A stretch of 64,000 bases of DNA from positions 236,889 to 300,888 of the forward strand of contig JAWKKV010000006.1 of the NCBI GenBank assembly GCA_041393015.1, written 5' to 3'. Of the stretch, positions 17,424 to 26,278 are shown piece by piece. The DNA comes from JAGQYH01 sp041393015. Lineage in GTDB: Bacteria; Bacteroidota; Bacteroidia; Chitinophagales; JADIYW01. The notes under the pieces are model-generated. The model worked only from the letters and a program-made list of their open reading frames with translations, did not search any database and was not told where the DNA came from. Numbering within the stretch: position 1 is the first letter of the stretch; every line of letters begins with the position of its first letter. The position numbers were made by a program, and so were the translations under genes.

Positions 17424-17627
17424 ATGGATCAGTTAGATAAACATAACGCTTTTAAAAAGATTATCCCTACGGAGAGCTTAACCGATAAGGATAAGCAAGC
17501 TGTTCTTGGAACTATCGAGAACGCTAAACTCTTTATGGAGGCTTTTGATCTATTATCAGTTAAACATGTGCAAACACGTTTAAAGATTATAGAGACGATA
17601 AGTGGTGGGAACGATGATAAATCTTAA
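17424..17627 (+). CDS. Small protein translationally coupled to the sigma factor, 67 aa
   Basis: The ATG follows the sigma factor stop with no spacing (TAA-ATG), a strong sign of coupling. The 67 residues are hydrophilic and look helical (KDKQAVLGTIENAKLFMEAFDLLSVKHVQTRLKI), with no membrane segment. I recognise no family. Position suggests a regulator of the sigma factor, but ordinary anti-sigma factors are larger and often membrane-bound, so this is a guess. Confidence 0.7.
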   Translation: MDQLDKHNAFKKIIPTESLTDKDKQAVLGTIENAKLFMEAFDLLSVKHVQTRLKIIETISGGNDDKS

Positions 17628-17695
17628 TAATATTAACTAGATTTATCGTTCAATACTTCATTTTTGTAACATACAAAAACAGTAAAAATTAGTAT

Positions 17696-18538
17696 ATGGA
17701 GTTTGTAAGGGAAACATTATTAGGATACGCCAAAGCATTTGCGGCCGCATTGCCCGTATTTTTCAGTTTTTTGGCCATTTTATTAGTTGGATGGATAATT
17801 GCCAAGCTAGTTTCTAAGACCATTAAAAAGCTTTTAGAAAAAGTAAATATTGGAAAAGTACTTGATAAAGTTGGTATTAATGAATTAGCCGATGGAAAAG
17901 ATTTGAGCACTGCCATCATCAATGTAATTTCAAAATTTATTTACTATTTTATTTTTCTAATATTCTTATCTACAGCAGTAGAATCATTAGGCATGCAAGT
18001 GTTAACTGATTTAATTGCCTCCTTAATTGAATTCTTCCCTAAAGTTTTAGTTTCTGTGATCATTTTTGTGATAGGCTTTTATCTAGCAAATTTGATTAAG
18101 GGTATCATTACATCAGCAACTCGCTCGGTAGGAATGGCAAGTGGAGCCATCATAGCTAATATGATATTCTACTTTATTTTAATCATGATTTCGGTAACCG
18201 CAATTGAGCAAATGCACATTGATGCTTCTTTAATTACAGATAATATTAGTATCTTAATAGGAGGAATAATAATTGCGGGAGCTTTAGCTTATGGTCTATC
18301 TGCAGTAGATGTGATGGGCAATATATTGTCCGTGTTCTTTGCTAAGAAAACCTTTGCAGTGGGTCAATATATAAGAATTGGTGATGTTGAAGGTCAGATT
18401 ATTGCCATTAGTAGCGTTAATATTACGATTGCTCAAAAAGGCAAGAGAATTATTATTCCAGCTAAAAGTTTTACAAAAGAAAATGTAATTATTTCAGTGA
18501 GTGAAATTCAAGAAATAGAAGATGGAAAAAACAGTTAA
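17696..18538 (+). CDS. Mechanosensitive ion channel family protein (MscS type)
   Basis: The 280-residue protein belongs to the MscS family that opens under membrane tension. Hydrophobic helices are seen at about 15-38, 76-95, 115-137, 148-170 and 184-205, with conserved TM repeats such as FSFLAILLVGWIIAKLVSK. The last 70 residues form the start of the MscS beta domain (VGQYIRIGDVEGQIIAISSVNITI-KGKRIIIPAKSFTKENVI). The C-terminal cytoplasmic cage is short, so this is a compact member. The next gene overlaps the end by 17 nt in another frame, so the two are translated as a pair. Confidence 0.87.
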   Translation: MEFVRETLLGYAKAFAAALPVFFSFLAILLVGWIIAKLVSKTIKKLLEKVNIGKVLDKVGINELADGKDLSTAIINVISKFIYYFIFLIFLSTAVESLGMQVLTDLIASLIEFFPKVLVSVIIFVIGFYLANLIKGIITSATRSVGMASGAIIANMIFYFILIMISVTAIEQMHIDASLITDNISILIGGIIIAGALAYGLSAVDVMGNILSVFFAKKTFAVGQYIRIGDVEGQIIAISSVNITIAQKGKRIIIPAKSFTKENVIISVSEIQEIEDGKNS

Positions 18539-18851
18539 AAAATCAGGAAGCAATTTAAACTTCTTGTTTATTATTGGATTGATTTTGGCTATTGCCATTA
18601 TCATTTTTGCTGTTCAAAACGGCAATAACACCGAAATTGATTTCTTTATATGGAAAGTTTCTCCAGGACCGCCATTGGCATTGCTAATTATTATATGTGT
18701 AGCCATAGGAGCAATTTTAGCGCTTTTATTTTCTATTCCGGGCAGATGGAGAAGGAGAAAGAAAAGAATTCATTTAGAAGCAGAATTAAGTACGCTACGT
18801 AAGAATTATGAAGAGTTAGCGGCTATTAATAAGCCGAAAGCCAATATTTAA
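18522..18851 (+). CDS. LapA-domain (DUF1049) membrane protein
   Basis: The protein is 109 residues, with two hydrophobic segments at about 12-29 and 47-67, and the segment FAVQNGNNTEIDFFIWKVSPG between them, which is the LapA signature. A basic stretch RWRRRKKR follows the second helix and a coiled-coil tail (AELSTLRKNYEELAAI) ends it. E. coli LapA acts with LapB in lipopolysaccharide assembly control, but here the overlapping mechanosensitive channel gene suggests another membrane context. The start at 18522 lies inside the channel gene; the terminator after it closes the unit. Confidence 0.82.
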   Translation: MEKTVKKSGSNLNFLFIIGLILAIAIIIFAVQNGNNTEIDFFIWKVSPGPPLALLIIICVAIGAILALLFSIPGRWRRRKKRIHLEAELSTLRKNYEELAAINKPKANI

Positions 18852-18870
18852 GTTAAAAATCTAACAATAA

Positions 18871-18907
18871 AAAAGGGATGTTGATTATAACCAACATCCC
18901 TTTTTTT
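18871..18907. terminator. Bidirectional terminator between lapA-like gene and metK
   Basis: A perfect 9-bp stem gggatgttg (18875-18883) and caacatccc (18892-18900) is flanked by A-run upstream and seven T downstream. It can end transcription from both converging genes. Confidence 0.9.
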
Positions 18908-18925
18908 ATTTAACTAACTTTCAGA

Positions 18926-20212
18926 TTACAATCCAAATGCTGCTTTAACTTTATCTACATAGTCTAATTTTTCCCAAGTAAATAACTCAACATCTAAAGT
19001 AACTTCTTTTCCGTCCGGACTTTTAAACGTTTTAGTTACGGTTTCATTTTCTCTTCCCATGTGTCCGTAAGCAGCCGTTTCAGAATAGATTGGATTTCTT
19101 AGTTTTAATCTCGTTTCAATAAAGTAAGGGCGCATATCGAATATAGCCTCAACTTTCTTGCTTATTGCTCCATCATTCATATCAACTTTAGCAGTACCGT
19201 AAGTTTGAACGTTAATGGATGTAGGCTTAGCTACGCCAATGGCATAACTTACTTGTACTAATACTTCATCGCACAAACCTGCAGCCACTAAGTTTTTAGC
19301 AATATGACGTGTAGCATACGCAGCACTTCTATCTACTTTACTTGGATCTTTTCCCGAGAATGCTCCTCCACCGTGAGCTCCTTTTCCACCATAAGTATCT
19401 ACAATAATTTTTCTTCCAGTTAAACCGGTATCACCATGAGGACCTCCAATTACAAATACACCAGTAGGATTGATATGATAAGTGATATCATCATTGAATA
19501 AGTGGGCATATTTAGGAAACTTAGCTTTTACTCTAGGAATTAATATTCCAATTAGGTCTTTTTTAATCTTAGCCAACATTTCATTATCAGCTGCAATCTT
19601 ATCTTCTTTAGCATCGGATTTTGGTTTAACAAAATCATCGTGCTGCGTTGAAATTACAATCGCGTCAATTCTAATAGGTCGATTGTTGTCGTCATATTCT
19701 AGCGTTACTTGACTTTTAGAATCTGGACGCAAATACTTAATATCCTTATTTTCTCTTCTTAAATCCGCTAACTCAATTAATAATTTATGAGAAAGATCTA
19801 ATGCTAAAGGCATATAGTTTTCCGTTTCATTGGTAGCATAACCAAACATCATCCCTTGATCACCAGCTCCTTGATCTTCTTTATTTTGTCTAACAACTCC
19901 TTGGTTAATATCCGGAGATTGTTCATGTATAGCGCTTAAAACACCGCAAGAATTACCGTCAAATCGGTACTCACTTTTTGTGTAACCAATTTTATTGATT
20001 ACGTTTCTAGCGATTTCTTGCACATCTAAGTATGCTGTCGATTTTACCTCACCAGCAAGTACCACTTGACCAGTAGTAACCAATGTTTCGCAAGCCACTT
20101 TCGATTCTTTATCGAATGCTAAAAAGTTATCAATTAAAGCGTCTGAAATCTGATCTGATACTTTATCCGGATGCCCTTCAGAAACTGACTCCGATGTAAA
20201 TAAATATGGCAT
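18926..20212 (-). CDS. metK: S-adenosylmethionine synthase
   Basis: This cytoplasmic enzyme makes S-adenosylmethionine from methionine and ATP. The three classical signatures are present: SEGHPDKVSDQISDA near residues 9-23, GAGDQGMMFGYATNE near 115-129 and GGGAFSGKDPSKVDRSAAY near 281-299. The length of 428 residues is within the normal range. It is transcribed alone from its own promoter, with a strong shared terminator at the 3' end. No SAM riboswitch is visible in the short leader. Confidence 0.97.
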   Translation of the reverse strand: MPYLFTSESVSEGHPDKVSDQISDALIDNFLAFDKESKVACETLVTTGQVVLAGEVKSTAYLDVQEIARNVINKIGYTKSEYRFDGNSCGVLSAIHEQSPDINQGVVRQNKEDQGAGDQGMMFGYATNETENYMPLALDLSHKLLIELADLRRENKDIKYLRPDSKSQVTLEYDDNNRPIRIDAIVISTQHDDFVKPKSDAKEDKIAADNEMLAKIKKDLIGILIPRVKAKFPKYAHLFNDDITYHINPTGVFVIGGPHGDTGLTGRKIIVDTYGGKGAHGGGAFSGKDPSKVDRSAAYATRHIAKNLVAAGLCDEVLVQVSYAIGVAKPTSINVQTYGTAKVDMNDGAISKKVEAIFDMRPYFIETRLKLRNPIYSETAAYGHMGRENETVTKTFKSPDGKEVTLDVELFTWEKLDYVDKVKAAFGL

Positions 20213-20262
20213 TTATATCTTTTTAATTTAATAATTATTATAGCCTAATTGTTAAGGCAAGG

Positions 20263-20270
20263 CAAATGTA
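20263..20270 (-). promoter_or_regulatory. Candidate -7 box for metK
   Basis: On the minus strand TACATTTG fits TAnnTTTG and would leave a leader of about 45 nt before the metK ATG. A convincing -33 element was not found. Confidence 0.4.
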
Positions 20271-20288
20271 AGTAAATAAGTAAATATT

Positions 20289-20903
20289 CTATTTAATTTT
20301 TAGATTAATCAACTCCTTCCCACCAATTGATCCACTCAAATAATCACCAATTTGTAACGATCCCACACCTTTGGGTGTGCCTGTAAAAATTAAGTCTCCC
20401 TTTTGCAGCGTGAAAAATTTAGATAAATATTCAATTATAATATCTATTGAATAGATCATTAGAGCTGTATTTCCTTGTTGAACGATTTCATCATTCTTAG
20501 TGATCTGAAATTCAATTTCTTCTGCGTCATTTTTTGCATTTGCTAAATCAATAAATTCACCAATTGGAGCTGAACCGTCAAATCCCTTTGCTATTTCCCA
20601 AGGCAATCCTTTTTCCTTTTGCTTAGCTTGAATGTCTCTTGCGGTAAGATCAAATCCTAGACTTACTTCATTGTAATAATTTTTGGCAAATTTGGATTGA
20701 ATGCTTTTTCCATTTTTACTGATTTTAACGACTAATTCTCCTTCATAGTGGAGGTCATTAGTAAATTCGGGATAGTAAAATGACTTATTGCCCTTAATTA
20801 ATGCAGTAGGTGGTTTCATAAAAATTACCGGATTATCAGGTACTTCATTACCCAACTCCTTAGCATGATCCACATAATTTCTACCGATACAAAATATCTT
20901 CAT
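20289..20903 (-). CDS. Fumarylacetoacetate hydrolase family protein
   Basis: The 204-residue protein belongs to the FAH superfamily, which cleaves or decarboxylates beta-dicarbonyl acids. Family motifs are CIGRNYVDHAKELGN near residues 5-19, PVIFMKPPTALI near 25-36, the metal ligands in LHYEGELVVKI near 51-61, GFDLTARDIQ near 83-92 and IFTGTPKGVG near 172-181. It is short, lacking the N-terminal domain of true fumarylacetoacetase, like the YcgM/oxaloacetate-tautomerase type. It follows pth by 5 nt and so belongs to the same operon. The exact substrate cannot be told. Confidence 0.9.
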   Translation of the reverse strand: MKIFCIGRNYVDHAKELGNEVPDNPVIFMKPPTALIKGNKSFYYPEFTNDLHYEGELVVKISKNGKSIQSKFAKNYYNEVSLGFDLTARDIQAKQKEKGLPWEIAKGFDGSAPIGEFIDLANAKNDAEEIEFQITKNDEIVQQGNTALMIYSIDIIIEYLSKFFTLQKGDLIFTGTPKGVGSLQIGDYLSGSIGGKELINLKIK

Positions 20904-20908
20904 GGCGC

Positions 20909-21472
20909 TTATTTATTATTAAAATTATTCATAGTGTGGGCTAAACCTATACTACAAAATGATTTAATGGCATTGCTCGCTTGCATGATTCGTTCTGGTA
21001 ATGCTTCTAACTCCTTCCCTTCCCATTTGCCCAACACAAATCTTATTTGTTGTCCGCTATGGAAATCGCTGCCAATACCAAACCTTAATCTTGCATAATT
21101 CGTGGTTTGTAATTCTTGTTGAATGTCCTTTAAACCATTATGACCCGCATCACTGCCTTTTCCTCTTATTCTTAAAGTGCCGAAATCTAAAGCTAGATCA
21201 TCCACCACTACAAGTAAATTCTTTACATCAATTTTCTCTTTCTCCAACCAATAACGAACTGCTTTACCACTTAAATTCATATAAGTAGTTGGTTTAATTA
21301 AAATGATTTGCCGGCCTTTAAATTTGAACTCTGCCCGCAAAGCAAGTTTATCTAACTCAAATTTAGCATCAAACTCATTGGCTAATTCATCAACAACATT
21401 AAATCCAATATTATGACGAGTATCCGCATAAGTTTCACCTATATTTCCTAACCCTACTACTAAGTATTTCAT
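20909..21472 (-). CDS. pth: Peptidyl-tRNA hydrolase
   Basis: The enzyme recycles peptidyl-tRNAs that drop off the ribosome. Signatures are VVGLGNIGETYADTRHNIGF at residues 4-23, with the catalytic His of TRHN, LIKPTTYMNLSGKAV near 59-73 and LLVVVDDLALDFGTLRIRGKGSDAGHNGLK near 86-115. Length of 187 is normal. It sits downstream of rplY, an arrangement common in Bacteroidota, and directly upstream of the FAH-family gene. The terminator between rplY and pth suggests partial read-through or a second promoter. Confidence 0.96.
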   Translation of the reverse strand: MKYLVVGLGNIGETYADTRHNIGFNVVDELANEFDAKFELDKLALRAEFKFKGRQIILIKPTTYMNLSGKAVRYWLEKEKIDVKNLLVVVDDLALDFGTLRIRGKGSDAGHNGLKDIQQELQTTNYARLRFGIGSDFHSGQQIRFVLGKWEGKELEALPERIMQASNAIKSFCSIGLAHTMNNFNNK

Positions 21473-21502
21473 AAATAAAATAATATTATGACACGGTACT
21501 AT

Positions 21503-21530
21503 AAAAAAAAGAGGCTTCCAAAGAAGCCTC
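21503..21530 (-). terminator. Terminator after rplY
   Basis: Read on the minus strand, a perfect 8-bp stem with 4-nt loop (21511-21530) is followed by eight T. It lies about 85 nt after the rplY stop and before pth. Confidence 0.88.
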
Positions 21531-21614
21531 CAAATTTATTATAATTAATTCTGTTAGCCAAGATAGAAAGAATCAAAACGCCTATCTATTTAGCTTACTA
21601 ATTTAATGCGTTGA

Positions 21615-22235
21615 TTATTCTGCTGCTGCTTCAGCTCCTTCTTCAACTTCTTCCTCTTCTTCATCAGCCGCTAATGATCCAGCACTTCTTAAGCTTCTAG
21701 GAATTTCAACTGCTGCAATTGGAATACCAGGAGCATTCATAATTTGCATACCTGTATCAGCAATATCTCTTACCTTAAAAGATTGTCCTAATTTTAATGG
21801 TGTTACATCAATTTCAATTTTATCTTTTAAGTTTTCAGGTGTAGATTTAACAATTAACTTTCTTACGTTGATTAAAAGTTTACCACCATTTTTAACTCCT
21901 GCTGCAACTCCTACTGCTCTAACTGGAATTTCAGTTTTAATAACAGTTCCTGGTACAAGTTCTTGAAAATCAATGTGAAGAATTGCATCTGTTACCGGAT
22001 GAAATTGAATATCTTTTACAATAGCTTTATGCGTTTTACCAGCAATATTTAATTCTGCTACATAAAAATTAGGCGTATAAATAATATCCTTTACCGCTTT
22101 TCTATCTGCTGCAAAATGAACATTTTCTTCACCACCATAAAGTTCACAAGGAATTGCATCTTGCTTCCTAAGTGCTTTTGTTGCTTTTTTTCCAATGTCA
22201 GTTCTTACATTTCCTTCGATTGCAATTGTTTCCAT
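21615..22235 (-). CDS. rplY: 50S ribosomal protein L25/general stress protein Ctc
   Basis: This large-subunit protein binds 5S rRNA. The N-terminal L25 domain (residues about 1-92) has GNVRTDIGKKATKALRKQDAIPCELYGG and HKAIVKDIQFHPVTDAILHIDFQEL. A TL5/Ctc C-terminal domain follows (PVRAVGVAAGVKNGGKLLI), ending in a very acidic tail of Asp, Glu and Ala. The 206-residue length is that of the two-domain Ctc form. It lies 8 nt downstream of prs, and the two are surely co-transcribed. Confidence 0.96.
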   Translation of the reverse strand: METIAIEGNVRTDIGKKATKALRKQDAIPCELYGGEENVHFAADRKAVKDIIYTPNFYVAELNIAGKTHKAIVKDIQFHPVTDAILHIDFQELVPGTVIKTEIPVRAVGVAAGVKNGGKLLINVRKLIVKSTPENLKDKIEIDVTPLKLGQSFKVRDIADTGMQIMNAPGIPIAAVEIPRSLRSAGSLAADEEEEEVEEGAEAAAE

Positions 22236-22243
22236 GACTACTT

Positions 22244-23185
22244 TTATTTTTTAATTACAAATAATTTATTGATTGATTTAAACTCGTGCGCATTTCTGAT
22301 TGCTTTGGCAAATAGAGAAGCTGACGAAAGTACTTTTATTTTACTACAATTATGTTTTTTTGGAATGGTATCACAAACAACCAATTCCAATAATTTTGAT
22401 TTTTCAATTTTTTCTATGGCACTACCCGACAATAATGGATGAGTAATTAATGCTCTAACACTCTTAGCCCCTTTGTCCATAATAATATTGGCAGCAGTCG
22501 TCAAAGTGTTTCCAGTATCTATTATATCATCTACTAAAATCACATTCTTTCCCTCTACCTCTCCTATCACTCTCATCGATGCAATCTCGTTGGCTGTCTT
22601 TCTATACTTGTCACAAATTACCATTTCAGTGTCAAAGTGTAAAGCATAACTTCTCGCTCTTTTTGTACTGCCAACATCAGGCGAAGCAAAAATGACATTA
22701 TCCATCTTTAACTCCTTCACATACTTCAAAAAGATACCTGCAGCATCTAAGTGATCTACCGGAATATCAAAGAAACCTTGAATCTGAGGAGCGTGAAGAT
22801 CCATTGTCATGATTCTAGTAGCACCGGCAGCCGTTAACAAGTTAGCTACCAATTTTGCTCCAATCGCAACTCTTGGTTTATCTTTTCTGTCCTGTCTTGC
22901 CATTCCAAAATAAGGCATCACAGCAATAATATGTCCAGCAGAAGCTCTTTTAGCAGCATCAATCAACAACAAAAGCTCCATCAAATTCTCTGTAGGTGCA
23001 AAAGTAGATTGAATGATAAATACGTAAGATCCTCTTACAGACTCTTGAATAATAGGCTCAAACTCGCCATCACTAAAAACCTGAACTTCCATTGGCGTTA
23101 ACTCTTGACCGTACACATCTGAAATGCGTTCAGCAAGGTAACGAGTTGCTCGTCCGGAAATTAATTTTACATCTTGATAGCCCAT
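22244..23185 (-). CDS. prs: Ribose-phosphate pyrophosphokinase
   Basis: The enzyme makes PRPP from ribose-5-phosphate and ATP for nucleotide, His and Trp synthesis. Signatures are FSDGEFEPIIQESVRG near residues 38-53, the Mg-PP site MTMDLHAPQIQGFFDIPVDH near 128-147, and the PRPP loop VILVDDIIDTGNTL near 216-229. Length is 313 residues. It heads the prs-rplY-pth-FAH run on the minus strand, divergent from dnaK. Confidence 0.97.
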   Translation of the reverse strand: MGYQDVKLISGRATRYLAERISDVYGQELTPMEVQVFSDGEFEPIIQESVRGSYVFIIQSTFAPTENLMELLLLIDAAKRASAGHIIAVMPYFGMARQDRKDKPRVAIGAKLVANLLTAAGATRIMTMDLHAPQIQGFFDIPVDHLDAAGIFLKYVKELKMDNVIFASPDVGSTKRARSYALHFDTEMVICDKYRKTANEIASMRVIGEVEGKNVILVDDIIDTGNTLTTAANIIMDKGAKSVRALITHPLLSGSAIEKIEKSKLLELVVCDTIPKKHNCSKIKVLSSASLFAKAIRNAHEFKSINKLFVIKK

Positions 23186-23559
23186 CTATTCTATTATGCC
23201 CTTTTTAAGGAGGTGCAAAGATAAGTTTTTTAAAGATGATATTTCGGTGCTACGGTTAAATTATATTTATGAAATCTCTTGATTTGCTGTTTTTTCATCT
23301 AATATCTGACGATTAGAATACTACTTAAATTTTTATCGACATCTATATTACCCCAAAAACAGTTAATATTACAATTGGGATTCCGCCATATACGACGCCA
23401 CAATTCTCTGCATGATGCCTTTTTGTCATACCAATTTGCAAACTGATGGCAGCATAGCCAATCTAATTATGCCATTTTTTCCTAAAAACACCTAAAATAT
23501 GCCTTGGTATATATATTGATATTCCATTGTCAAATTATAAAAAGCAAAAAATTATAGAT
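23186..23559. other. Divergent intergenic region prs / dnaK
   Basis: The 374 nt hold the promoters of prs and dnaK and no open frame of note. I see no CIRCE element (TTAGCACTC with its inverted partner), so dnaK control is probably not by HrcA at this site. A locally GC-richer part lies at 23381-23460 without a convincing fold. Confidence 0.5.
23216..23223 (-). promoter_or_regulatory. Candidate -7 box for prs
   Basis: On the minus strand TATCTTTG fits TAnnTTTG exactly, about 30 nt before the prs ATG. No -33 element is evident. Confidence 0.4.
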
Positions 23560-25482
23560 ATGAGTAAAATTATTGGAATTGACTTAGGAACAACAAATTC
23601 ATGCGTAGCCGTAATGGAAGGAAATGAACCTGTTGTTATTCCTACAGAAGAAGGGAGAAGAACGTTACCTTCCATTGTTGGTTTTTTAGACAATGGCGAG
23701 CGTAAAATTGGTGATCCCGCAAAAAGACAAGCGATTACTAACCCAGTTAATACTGTTTCATCTGTTAAAAGATTTATGGGGAAACGTTTTTCTGATTTAA
23801 AAGGAGAAGCAGATAAAGTACCTTATAACGTAGTTAAAGGCGATAACGATACGGTTAGACTTAAAATTAATGACAGACTTTATACCCCACAAGAAGTTTC
23901 TGCTATGATCTTACAAAAAGCTAAGAAAATGGCTGAAGATTATTTAGGTACTGAAGTTAAAGGTGCTGTAATTACAGTTCCTGCTTACTTTAATGACTCT
24001 GAAAGACAAGCGACTAAAGAAGCCGGTCAGATTGCAGGGTTAGAAGTAAAAAGAATTATCAATGAGCCAACTGCTGCAGCTTTAGCTTATGGATTAGATA
24101 AGAAAACACAGGATTTAAAAATTGCTGTTTACGATTTAGGTGGTGGAACCTTTGATATTTCAATTCTTGAATTAGGCGATGGCGTTTTTGAAGTAAAATC
24201 TACTAATGGAGATGTTCACTTAGGTGGAGATGATTTTGACCACACTATTATTACTTGGTTAGCAGATGAATTTCAAAAAGAAGAAAACATGGATCTTAGA
24301 AAAGACCCAATGGCTCTTCAAAGATTAAAAGAAGCTGCTGAAAAAGCTAAAATTGAGTTATCAAGTTCTTCTGAAACAGAAATAAACTTGCCTTACATTA
24401 CTGCTGTTGATGGTGTTCCAAAGCATTTGGTTAAAAAATTATCTAGAGCAAAATTTGAAGCATTAGTTGATTCTTTAGTGACTAGAACACTTGAACCATG
24501 TAAGCAAGCTTTAAAAGATGCAGGATTGAGTATTAGTGACATTGATGAAGTAATTTTAGTAGGTGGATCAACAAGGATTCCTAAAATTCAGGAAGCAGTT
24601 GAAAAGTTCTTTGGTAAAAAAGCTTCTGGAGGTGTAAACCCAGATGAAGTTGTAGCCATTGGAGCAGCTATTCAAGGTGGCGTTTTAACAGGAGATGTAA
24701 AAGACGTATTACTGTTAGACGTTACGCCTTTATCATTAGGAATTGAAACTTATGGCGGTGTAATGACCAAGTTAATTGAAGCAAACACTACCATTCCATC
24801 TAAGAAATCAGAAATCTTCTCTACAGCCTCTGAGAATCAACCTTCTGTACAGTTAAATGTATTACAAGGCGAGCGACCAATGGCTAAGGATAATAGATCA
24901 ATTGGACAGTTTAACTTAGACGGTATTCCACCAGCACCAAGAGGAGTTCCTCAAATTGAAGTAACTTTCGATATTGATGCTAACGGTATCTTGAGCGTTT
25001 CAGCAAAAGATAAAGGAACCGGAAAAGAGCAAAACATTAGAATTGAAGCTAGTACCGGATTATCACAAGCGGAGATTGATAAGATGAAAGCTGAGGCAAA
25101 AGCCAACGAAGAAGTTGATAGAAAAGCTAAAGAGAAAGTTGAGAAATTAAATCAAGCTGATACTTTAATTTTCCAAACTGAGAAACAATTGAAAGAATTT
25201 GGTGAGAAGATTCCTGCTGACAAAAAACAAGCAATTGAAGATGCAGCAGCAAAATTAAAATCTGTTCATGAAGCTCAAGATATTGACAGTATAGATGCAG
25301 CAATGGAAACATTAAATAATGCATGGAGTGCTGCTTCTCAAGATATTTATCAGGGACAACAAGGCGCTGATGGACAACCGAATATGGATCCAAATGCAGG
25401 TACAGATAATGCAGGTGGCGATGCTACTGCGGAAGATTCAAACAGCGAAGCTGAAGATGTTGAATTTGAAGAAGTAAAATAA
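23560..25482 (+). CDS. dnaK: Molecular chaperone DnaK (Hsp70)
   Basis: This is the ATP-dependent Hsp70 chaperone. The start is taken at the ATG at 23560 giving MSKIIGIDLGTTNS, because this is the conserved Hsp70 N-terminus; an in-frame TTG 33 nt upstream would add an unconserved peptide. Further signatures are IAVYDLGGGTFDISIL near 188-203 and VILVGGSTRIPKIQEAVEKFF near 329-349. The substrate-binding domain starts near 385, and the C-terminus is acidic and ends in EEVK. The 640-residue length is normal. A strong terminator follows; dnaJ or grpE are not adjacent. Confidence 0.97.
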   Translation: MSKIIGIDLGTTNSCVAVMEGNEPVVIPTEEGRRTLPSIVGFLDNGERKIGDPAKRQAITNPVNTVSSVKRFMGKRFSDLKGEADKVPYNVVKGDNDTVRLKINDRLYTPQEVSAMILQKAKKMAEDYLGTEVKGAVITVPAYFNDSERQATKEAGQIAGLEVKRIINEPTAAALAYGLDKKTQDLKIAVYDLGGGTFDISILELGDGVFEVKSTNGDVHLGGDDFDHTIITWLADEFQKEENMDLRKDPMALQRLKEAAEKAKIELSSSSETEINLPYITAVDGVPKHLVKKLSRAKFEALVDSLVTRTLEPCKQALKDAGLSISDIDEVILVGGSTRIPKIQEAVEKFFGKKASGGVNPDEVVAIGAAIQGGVLTGDVKDVLLLDVTPLSLGIETYGGVMTKLIEANTTIPSKKSEIFSTASENQPSVQLNVLQGERPMAKDNRSIGQFNLDGIPPAPRGVPQIEVTFDIDANGILSVSAKDKGTGKEQNIRIEASTGLSQAEIDKMKAEAKANEEVDRKAKEKVEKLNQADTLIFQTEKQLKEFGEKIPADKKQAIEDAAAKLKSVHEAQDIDSIDAAMETLNNAWSAASQDIYQGQQGADGQPNMDPNAGTDNAGGDATAEDSNSEAEDVEFEEVK

Positions 25483-25505
25483 TCTACTTCATTAAATTTT
25501 AAATT

Positions 25506-25543
25506 AAACCTCCTCCGAGATTTCGTGAGGAGGTTTTTTATTT
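25506..25543 (+). terminator. Terminator after dnaK
   Basis: A perfect 10-bp stem aaacctcctc (25506-25515) and gaggaggttt (25527-25536) is followed by a T-rich run. Confidence 0.9.
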
Positions 25544-25685
25544 TATATTCACTCAATAAAACTGAAAAGTTTAGTGTTAGATCAATACATTATTGCGTTA
25601 AGGAGTGTTAATAAACAAAACCGCTTTAAACCCTCTAAATAATTTATAGTCTTAGCTCTATATTTAACTTATTAAAATAAAAAAC

Positions 25686-26228
25686 ATGAACAAATTAGCA
25701 TTAATAACCACAGCACTTATTCTTAGTTTATCCGTTTGGGCACAAGGCCACCATGATAAACAAGAAAGATCTCCTGAAGAAAAAGCAGCTTATCAAAAGG
25801 AGTATTTAACCATCGTATTAGATTTAAATGATGAGCAAGTTGCTCAATTAGGTGATCTTCAAAAGATGTATCAGAAAAAGGCACAGGTAATTAAAGAAAA
25901 ATACCAACCGATTTTAGATGAAATGAAAACAAAGATGCAGGAACTTAAAAACAATCCTGAGATAAGTGAAGAGAAGGCAAAAGCGATTAAAGATGGATAT
26001 AAAGAAAAACTAGCTCCAATGCACGATGCCATGAAAGCTCAAAAAAAGGCATTCGATAAGGAATTTGTTGAAATTTTAAATGATGCACAAGGCGAGAAAT
26101 ATTTGAAGCTTCAAGCTTTGAAAGAAAGCAGAAAAAAAGAAAAAGATAACGGACCTAGATCTTTAGAGTTCAAAAAAGATAAACCAGTAAACAAAACGGC
26201 ACCTACAAGAAGTCCTTCGACAAAATAA
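25686..26228 (+). CDS. Spy/CpxP-like periplasmic protein
   Basis: The 180-residue protein has a signal peptide (MNKLALITTALILSLSVWAQ, cleavage near 20) and a helical, highly charged mature part. The segment LDLNDEQVAQLGDLQKMYQKK near 48-68 resembles the LTxxQ-type motif of Spy/CpxP chaperones and related Bacteroidota periplasmic helical proteins. The C-terminus is basic and Pro/Ser/Thr-rich. It lies downstream of dnaK beyond a terminator, so it has its own promoter. A periplasmic chaperone-like role is inferred only. Confidence 0.7.
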   Translation: MNKLALITTALILSLSVWAQGHHDKQERSPEEKAAYQKEYLTIVLDLNDEQVAQLGDLQKMYQKKAQVIKEKYQPILDEMKTKMQELKNNPEISEEKAKAIKDGYKEKLAPMHDAMKAQKKAFDKEFVEILNDAQGEKYLKLQALKESRKKEKDNGPRSLEFKKDKPVNKTAPTRSPSTK

Positions 26229-26249
26229 AACTAAAATAGATACATTGAA

Positions 26250-26277
26250 AAAGAGCAGCTCGTCTGCTCTTTTTTTA
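26250..26277 (+). terminator. Terminator after Spy-like gene
   Basis: Stem gagcag (26253-26258) and ctgctc (26264-26269), extended by A/T pairs and followed by a T-run. The asparaginase-like gene on the other strand stops two bases beyond, so it may serve both directions. Confidence 0.85.
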
Positions 26278-26278
26278 T

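Noticed and set aside
20213..20288. SAM riboswitch in the metK leader
   Set aside because: The leader is only about 75 nt, AT-rich and without the conserved core helices of SAM aptamers.
23186..23559. CIRCE or other heat-shock operator before dnaK
   Set aside because: No inverted TTAGCACTC-type repeat is present; the weak inverted pieces near 23410-23450 are not convincing.
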